Source: Pseudomonadota bacterium
Lineage (GTDB): Bacteria > Pseudomonadota > Alphaproteobacteria > Sphingomonadales > Sphingomonadaceae
Reading direction: 5' to 3'
DNA length: 64,000 nt
NCBI GenBank assembly: GCA_023433445.1
Contig: JAEZCS010000107.1
Coordinates: 1-64,000 of the forward strand
Part shown: positions 59,492-64,000 of the stretch, piece after piece
Layout of the letters: each line of letters starts with the position of its first letter
How positions within the stretch are numbered: position 1 is the first letter of the stretch
Notes under the pieces: model-generated
Databases searched by the model: none
Told to the model about the DNA's origin: nothing
What the model saw: the letters and a program-made list of their open reading frames with translations, nothing else
Translations under genes and position numbers: made by a program

Positions 59492-60294
59492 TGATTACCC
59501 CCAAGCCCGGTTTTTACGCAGTCATCAAGTTTGCGGTGCATGAGAGAAATAAGAGAAAGATAATCCGCAGCATCGTCCTCGCCCCTCCAGAGGATTTTCG
59601 GCTCATGCGCCAGCGGATTGCGAACGGCCCCAAAACATCCTTTGAGCAAAAGAGCAAAACCCTTGTGCTCGGATTTTTCCGTTTCGGTTTGCAGCGTGTT
59701 GAGCGCCAGGATCGGGCGTTCAACCGCGAATACCTTATCGACGAGGGCCGCCCCGTCTAGCTTCTCGCCCGACATTTCCCGGATGCGCTGTGCCAAGCCC
59801 TTCGCCGCCTCGAACACAGCATGGAAATAATTGTCCTGCAAAAGCTCGGCTTTGCAGTATTTGCTCACCTCGCCGTGAATGCGCCGCCCTTTGAACTTCG
59901 CATTGATGGCGTTCACGCGCTTGTGCGCTTCATCGATTGTCTCGGCGACCGCGATGCGCCGAAACCTACCGTCCTTTCCGTACTCGATCCCGGCAAAAGC
60001 CAGATGGGCATTGATGTCGTTGCGCGCTGCTTCAAACTCGGTCTGGCGGTGAACATAGCGCGATGGCTCCAGCAGCCTGCGCGTAAACTCCAACAGTTTC
60101 GAAGGCGTGCCATCATTAGCCTGGTAGACTTTGAACGTATAGCACAACCGCCGCCATTTCGTGCTCTCGCCCGATGTGTCCACCACGCTCATATCGGCGA
60201 AATGCCGAGAGATGTCGGTGCCGCTCAGATACTCCCCCAAGACCTTGGAGACCTCTTCGATCTGCATATCGGTGAGTTTCGGAGTGGCTGCCAT
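59488..60294 (-). CDS. TIGR02391-family protein inside the hsd operon
   Basis: A 268-residue protein. Its C-terminal half has the TIGR02391 pattern: YCKAELLQDNYFHAVFEAAKGLAQRIREMSG (about 142-172), then FALLLKGCFGAVRNPLAHEPKILW (about 217-240) and ISLMHRKLDDC. The RNPLAHEP core resembles the R-x4-6-H nucleotide-binding or HEPN signature (RNxxxH), suggesting an RNase or abortive-infection role. It sits between hsdS and hsdR, overlapping hsdR by 4 bp and 2 bp from hsdS, so it is translated with them. It may be a cellular guard or an effector tied to the R-M system; no experiment known to me settles this. Confidence 0.78.
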   Translation of the reverse strand: MAATPKLTDMQIEEVSKVLGEYLSGTDISRHFADMSVVDTSGESTKWRRLCYTFKVYQANDGTPSKLLEFTRRLLEPSRYVHRQTEFEAARNDINAHLAFAGIEYGKDGRFRRIAVAETIDEAHKRVNAINAKFKGRRIHGEVSKYCKAELLQDNYFHAVFEAAKGLAQRIREMSGEKLDGAALVDKVFAVERPILALNTLQTETEKSEHKGFALLLKGCFGAVRNPLAHEPKILWRGEDDAADYLSLISLMHRKLDDCVKTGLGGNQ

Positions 60295-60296
60295 GA

Positions 60297-61502
60297 CTAC
60301 AACTCTCCTCGGAACGCCCGATGTTGGAGAGAGGCGAAAAACGAATCGTAGCCATGCAATGCTGTTGAGCAGTACACTATCATCGCTTCAATTTGCTTGA
60401 ACTGATCGGAAAACTTCCGTTGTAGTTCCAGCGGTGGGAGAGGTACTTCAATTTTATAGATATCTGAATTTGATAAATTGGCCTGCCTAATTCCACGATT
60501 ATTCTTAATTGCTTGATGCTTTATGTAAGGCAGCGAAAATAATTTCATTACAAATGCATCGTCAACAATGTTTGAGTCCACGACAACCCGAGCTACTCGC
60601 TGGTTTAAATAATATTCCAGAAAATTATCGGGAACTTTTGCTATGTTACAATAATCATCTTTTCCAACCGTACCAGTTAAACTCAGGACTAGCTCACCAG
60701 GACGCAGGATAAATCTCCCCAACTTAGCGTCAGGCGGATGAAAAACTAATCTTTTAGAAAAGCAGGAATTGACCTCACCAATCCTTACAACCGGAATGCC
60801 GGAATCTTGATAGTTCGCGCTCTTAAATGCGAAACCGCCTTGCAGTTGCACTGCATCCGAGAGTTCGATGATCGGAAATCCCTTAGAGTTTTTTTCCAGA
60901 TCGCCAAACATCTCATGGAAGATGGACTGGCCGAGTTCGTTGAGGCGGTTTAGGGCGCGTTGGCGCTTGCGGCGCAGCTCATCCGCGTGATCCAAGATCG
61001 CCGCAATCCGCTTCTGTTCGTCGAGCGGGGGGAGCGGAAACGCTACGCGCTTAAGGTCAGAAAAATTTAGCGAATCTAGGCCTGTTGTCTTCTTAGTCAG
61101 CTTTCGCATGTCTAACTGGCACGACGCGTAATATGCGAATGGAGCCCACACACGATTATCTTTTGGAACAAGTGCACAAACGTGACTGACGATAATTGCG
61201 GGCTTAGCTAAAAGCGCGCGGTGGTTCAACCCAACAGAACCACTGCGAGGCATAAGTATTGAGTTGGCAGGAACTGGACGCCATTTCTTTCGATTAACGA
61301 ATGCTGCGTCCAATTGATCATCGGTTTTGTTCAGTGATCTAGTTAGGTGTCCCCGTCCCACATCCTTCATACGTACAAAAGGCATGCCAACGTCGACATA
61401 GCAATCATCATTCTGAGGCGCCGGGACCCCTCCGACGATTTCGAATAGCTCTTCGATAGGATGATTATCCCAACGACTTGGGTTGGTGGTGAGGCTTATC
61501 AT
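60297..61502 (-). CDS. hsdS: Type I restriction enzyme S (specificity) subunit
   Basis: A 401-residue subunit with two target-recognition domains. TRD1 covers about 1-150, followed by the conserved helix LPPLDEQKRIAAILDHADELRRKRQRALNRLNELGQSIFHEMFG (about 157-200). TRD2 covers about 200-350, with the second conserved region LPPLELQRKFSDQFKQIEAM near 350-375. Each TRD reads half of a bipartite DNA site; the sequence cannot tell which. Base composition is clearly more A/T-rich than in flanking hsdM and hsdR, as often seen where TRDs are exchanged between strains. Overlaps hsdM by 4 bp. Confidence 0.92.
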   Translation of the reverse strand: MISLTTNPSRWDNHPIEELFEIVGGVPAPQNDDCYVDVGMPFVRMKDVGRGHLTRSLNKTDDQLDAAFVNRKKWRPVPANSILMPRSGSVGLNHRALLAKPAIIVSHVCALVPKDNRVWAPFAYYASCQLDMRKLTKKTTGLDSLNFSDLKRVAFPLPPLDEQKRIAAILDHADELRRKRQRALNRLNELGQSIFHEMFGDLEKNSKGFPIIELSDAVQLQGGFAFKSANYQDSGIPVVRIGEVNSCFSKRLVFHPPDAKLGRFILRPGELVLSLTGTVGKDDYCNIAKVPDNFLEYYLNQRVARVVVDSNIVDDAFVMKLFSLPYIKHQAIKNNRGIRQANLSNSDIYKIEVPLPPLELQRKFSDQFKQIEAMIVYCSTALHGYDSFFASLQHRAFRGEL

Positions 61503-63040
61503 CCCAGCATCGCCTCCAGCTTGGTGAGGCCGTCGCTGATTTCAGCTTCGAGCTGGCGCAGTTCCTTGATGATGTCGGCGGGGCTGTCATGCGTGACTTC
61601 TGCGAGCTCGACTTCCTTGTAGCGGTTGAGCGACAGGTCATAGGTTCCGGTGGCGGCGATATCCGCCTTGGCTACGCAGAAGCTCTGCGCCGTGCGCGGG
61701 TTTTCAAGCTCGCCCTCTTCCCGACGCAGCCAGCGCGCCAGCGCATCGGGCAGATTGTTTTTGGCGTGATCGGCATCACTCAGCGGCGATGTAGGCAACA
61801 CGCCCAGCTTGGCATCATCTAGCAGCGCCGTGCGCTTATCATCGAGCGAAAAGCCGTCGGCCTGGAGGTCATAGAACCAGACGTTTCCCGTCCCTCCCAC
61901 ACCCGTCTTGGTGAAGAACAAAATGGCAGTGGAAACGCCCGCATAAGGACGAAACACGCCGGAGGGCAGTTTCACCACGCCCTCAAGCTTGTGCTTTTCG
62001 ACGAGCATTTCACGCAAGGATTGGTGCGCTTTCGACGAGCCGAACAGTACACCGTCGGGCACGATCACGGCGGCGCGCCCGCCAGTCTTGAGCAGGCGCA
62101 GAAACAGCGCGAGGAACAGAAGCTCGGTCTTCTTCGTCTTGACGATCTGCTGGAGGTCTTTGGCCGTGACCTCGTAATCCAGCGATCCAGCAAATGGCGG
62201 GTTTGCCAGGATCAGAGAATAGCGCTCGGCATCGGTGTCGTGCTCCTGGGCTAAGCTGTCGCGGTAGCTGATGTCTGGATTATCGACGCCATGCAGCGTC
62301 ATGTTCATGTTGCCAATGCGAAGCATGGTCGGGTCGAAATCGAACCCGTGGAACATGTTGCCGTGGAAGTGTTTTCGGAGCTTTTCATCGCGAAAGAGCT
62401 GTGGGTGATTGTCGCGAAGATATTCCCCAGCCGCGACGAGGAAACCGCAGGTGCCAGCGGCGGGATCGCAGATTACGTCTTCAGGCGTCGGACGGGTCAT
62501 CTCGACCATGAGCTGAATGATATGGCGCGGGGTACGGAACTGGCCGTTCGTACCTGCGCTCGCAATCTTGCCGAGCATATATTCGTAGAGGTCGCCCTTC
62601 GTGTCGCGATCCTCCATCGGGATTTTGTCGAGCATATCGACGGTCTTGGCCAGCAGCGCGGCGTTGCTGAAACCAAGCCTCGCATCCTTCATGTGCTGGC
62701 CGTAGCTGGAGCCCTCCTCGCCAAGCTGGCGCAGGAAGGGGAAAACGTGTTCCGCCACCACGTCCATCATCTCGCGGGCTTCGAAATTCTTGAAACGTGA
62801 CCAGCGAAGATCGGCGTAGGCGCGACCCTTCTCGTCCAGGCCTTCGGGGAAAATCCGGCGTTCCATCGCGATGCCGAGGGCGGCCGCCTTGTTTTCCTCA
62901 AGCGTGTGGAGGTCATCCAGCCGCTTTATGAACAAGAGATACGTGATCTGCTCGATCACAGAAAGCGGATTGGACACGCCGCCCGACCAGAAGGCGTTCC
63001 AGATTTGATCGACCTGATTGCGGATTTCCCCGATGAGCAT
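61499..63040 (-). CDS. hsdM: Type I restriction enzyme M (N6-adenine methyltransferase) subunit
   Basis: A 513-residue methyltransferase. An N-terminal helical domain (QVDQIWNAFWSGGVSNPLSVIEQITYLLFIKRLDD) is followed by the SAM motif DPAAGTCGFLVAAGEYL (192-208), the catalytic NPPF (280-283) in LILANPPFAGSLDYE, and FVVAK-like end LSLNRYKEVE. It methylates adenine in the site read by HsdS, protecting host DNA. It begins the hsd run after a ribbon-helix-helix gene that ends 2 bp before it. The full motif set indicates an active methylase, so the genome should carry the methylation mark. Confidence 0.93.
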   Translation of the reverse strand: MLIGEIRNQVDQIWNAFWSGGVSNPLSVIEQITYLLFIKRLDDLHTLEENKAAALGIAMERRIFPEGLDEKGRAYADLRWSRFKNFEAREMMDVVAEHVFPFLRQLGEEGSSYGQHMKDARLGFSNAALLAKTVDMLDKIPMEDRDTKGDLYEYMLGKIASAGTNGQFRTPRHIIQLMVEMTRPTPEDVICDPAAGTCGFLVAAGEYLRDNHPQLFRDEKLRKHFHGNMFHGFDFDPTMLRIGNMNMTLHGVDNPDISYRDSLAQEHDTDAERYSLILANPPFAGSLDYEVTAKDLQQIVKTKKTELLFLALFLRLLKTGGRAAVIVPDGVLFGSSKAHQSLREMLVEKHKLEGVVKLPSGVFRPYAGVSTAILFFTKTGVGGTGNVWFYDLQADGFSLDDKRTALLDDAKLGVLPTSPLSDADHAKNNLPDALARWLRREEGELENPRTAQSFCVAKADIAATGTYDLSLNRYKEVELAEVTHDSPADIIKELRQLEAEISDGLTKLEAMLG

Positions 63041-63041
63041 C

Positions 63042-63215
63042 TTACTCTTTCAATCCCTTCAACCCGCTGTTGGACCTCGATTTGGCAACATATTCCCGCA
63101 TGAGTTCTCGGATGACCTGCGCGCCAGGACGGTCCTGCCCGTGACAGGTTTCTAAGAATTCATCGCGAAGGGCTTTTTCCACGCGAATGCGAAGCCCGGA
63201 ATCTTTCCCCGACAT
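63042..63215 (-). CDS. Small ribbon-helix-helix-like protein leading the hsd operon
   Basis: A 57-residue basic protein: MSGKDSGLRIRVEKALRDEFLETC, then DRPGAQVIRELMREYVAKSR. The LRIRVEKALRDEF strand followed by two helices is a ribbon-helix-helix (CopG/RelB-like) DNA-binding fold. It ends one base before hsdM. It may repress the restriction operon so that methylation leads restriction on entry to a new host, or be an orphan antitoxin. I chose ATG 63215; a GTG at 63242 is also in frame. No toxin gene is adjacent. Confidence 0.65.
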   Translation of the reverse strand: MSGKDSGLRIRVEKALRDEFLETCHGQDRPGAQVIRELMREYVAKSRSNSGLKGLKE

Positions 63216-63342
63216 GGCCGTGAGTGTAACCAATGGATACACAAACCGGAAGGATTATATGAGAAGGCACTCTTTTCCGCAGGTAAGTGACCGAGCTCTG
63301 AACATATTGGCCGTTATCGGCTGGAAGGCGGCCAATCGGCTG

Positions 63343-64000
63343 CTAGTCGATCTTCACTGATAGGCGACGCACGGCAACAGCATCTGCCGCAAACGCCTGC
63401 GCTCGCGCTGTCAGCTCATCATCTGCATCGACGATCGTGAACCAGCGTTGCCTTTGAACAAAATAGCCCGGCCTCGATGCAGGCACCGAAACATTGGTCC
63501 GCAAGGTCAGGACGCGATCGGCTCCGGTGTGGTGGCGGACATTGGCGTGAAGGTCAGCCAGGATTTCCGCATGAGGCCGCCGTCCGGGAAAGGTAATGAA
63601 CACCACGGCGCGGCCGGAACGGCGCAGATTGCGGAGTTCATCGAAACCGGCATGCCGAGCGGACGCGGCCCCCACACCATTGTCGGGATCGAGGAATATC
63701 AGGTCCGCTTCGGACAGCGCCTGACGCTTCCCTTCAGCCCAGTGCAACCTTCCGGACGCAGGGGGAACCGGCTCGCGATGGAAGATGGCCGGCGAAACCC
63801 AGATGGGCGCTTCCTCCAACGCGCTTAAAGACCGTTCTGGCAGGCCCTTCATGGCAGAGTGCAGGTCTGCATCGAACGCGCGCCAACTCTCCTCCTCCAA
63901 CCAATCGACATGTCGTCCGTCGGGCCGGCCGTCATGGTCAGGATTGTAATACCAAGCGATCCCGAGCCTACGGTCAGTACCCGCCAATCGCCGAAGCAGC
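63343..64000 (-). CDS. Conserved hypothetical protein, 5' end outside window
   Basis: The minus frame is open to the window's edge (LLRRLAGTDRRLGIAWYYNPD...), so the true start lies beyond. At least 218 residues are seen. LIFLDPDNGVG (acidic, D-x-D-N-G, near the middle) and VVFITFPGRRPHAEIL are the strongest blocks, and the end WFTIVDADDEL...VAVRRLSVKID looks complete. I recall unnamed proteins with the FLDPDNG pattern in bacterial genomes but no assigned function. It is not obviously part of the restriction operon: the RHH gene starts 128 bp downstream on the same strand. Confidence 0.65.
   Translation of the reverse strand, partial: LLRRLAGTDRRLGIAWYYNPDHDGRPDGRHVDWLEEESWRAFDADLHSAMKGLPERSLSALEEAPIWVSPAIFHREPVPPASGRLHWAEGKRQALSEADLIFLDPDNGVGAASARHAGFDELRNLRRSGRAVVFITFPGRRPHAEILADLHANVRHHTGADRVLTLRTNVSVPASRPGYFVQRQRWFTIVDADDELTARAQAFAADAVAVRRLSVKID

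Noticed and set aside
1..64000. CRISPR arrays, rRNA operons, intact tRNA genes or a replication origin
   Set aside because: No regularly spaced direct repeats, no rRNA signature segments and no complete cloverleaf were seen by eye; a covariance-model scan would be the decisive test.

Overview
The window looks like a chromosome or large replicon of a sphingomonad (order Sphingomonadales; Sphingobium, Sphingomonas or Novosphingobium type). The reasons are a GC-rich coding style, three TonB-dependent receptors, two of them next to their own ECF sigma factor and FecR, DUF6481 and DUF6771 small proteins, a cold-shock gene beside DUF6481, and many TetR, SDR, VOC and flavin-monooxygenase genes. No rRNA, intact tRNA or CRISPR array was found. 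All assignments come from reading protein motifs; no database search was run.

Layout. 1-0.85 kb: the end of galU and an IS5-like transposase scrap. 0.85-2.7 kb: btaA-btaB for betaine (DGTS) lipid. 2.9-9.8 kb: a FecI/FecR/TonB-receptor locus with a periplasmic tyrosine-type phosphatase and a secreted metallophosphoesterase, which with btaAB suggests a phosphorus-scavenging theme. 9.8-12 kb: an IS3 scrap and housekeeping-like small genes. 12.4-27.5 kb: a catabolic region built around a duplicated gene set. A long minus-strand operon (Baeyer-Villiger monooxygenase, unassigned HxD-type oxygenase-like protein, 2-oxoacid dehydrogenase E1 alpha and beta, stand-alone lipoyl protein, two SDRs, VOC protein, APH-like kinase) faces a TetR gene. 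On the other side is a plus-strand set with second copies of the VOC protein, oxygenase-like protein and Baeyer-Villiger monooxygenase plus another TetR. Both E1 genes and an MDR reductase are damaged.

27.8-35.5 kb: a small XRE regulator overlapping a SulP transporter, a PhnA-domain protein, and a siderophore-type receptor with a PepSY-flavodoxin-reductase fusion. 35.7-47.5 kb: sugar and sulfated-glycan functions: ThuA, a GMC oxidoreductase with its small Tat subunit, GH43, two sulfatases on either side of a LacI regulator with a perfect palindromic operator, and a formylglycine-generating enzyme that could activate the sulfatases. Fragments of a Gfo/Idh/MocA gene and a GH106 rhamnosidase show that this locus has decayed.

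47.75 kb onward: a 45-nt piece of tRNA-Thr(CGU) (tRNA positions 32-76 with CCA) marks a probable integration boundary. To its right lie an IS3 remnant, a second sigma/FecR/TonB-receptor set with an NTF2-like protein, and a defence cluster: a GmrSD-type DUF262/DUF1524 nuclease and a complete type I restriction-modification operon (hsdM, hsdS, a TIGR02391 protein, hsdR). Base composition is visibly lower in GC there, most clearly in hsdS. The most promising candidates for undescribed biology are the duplicated monooxygenase/oxygenase-like cassette and the tRNA-bounded defence island.
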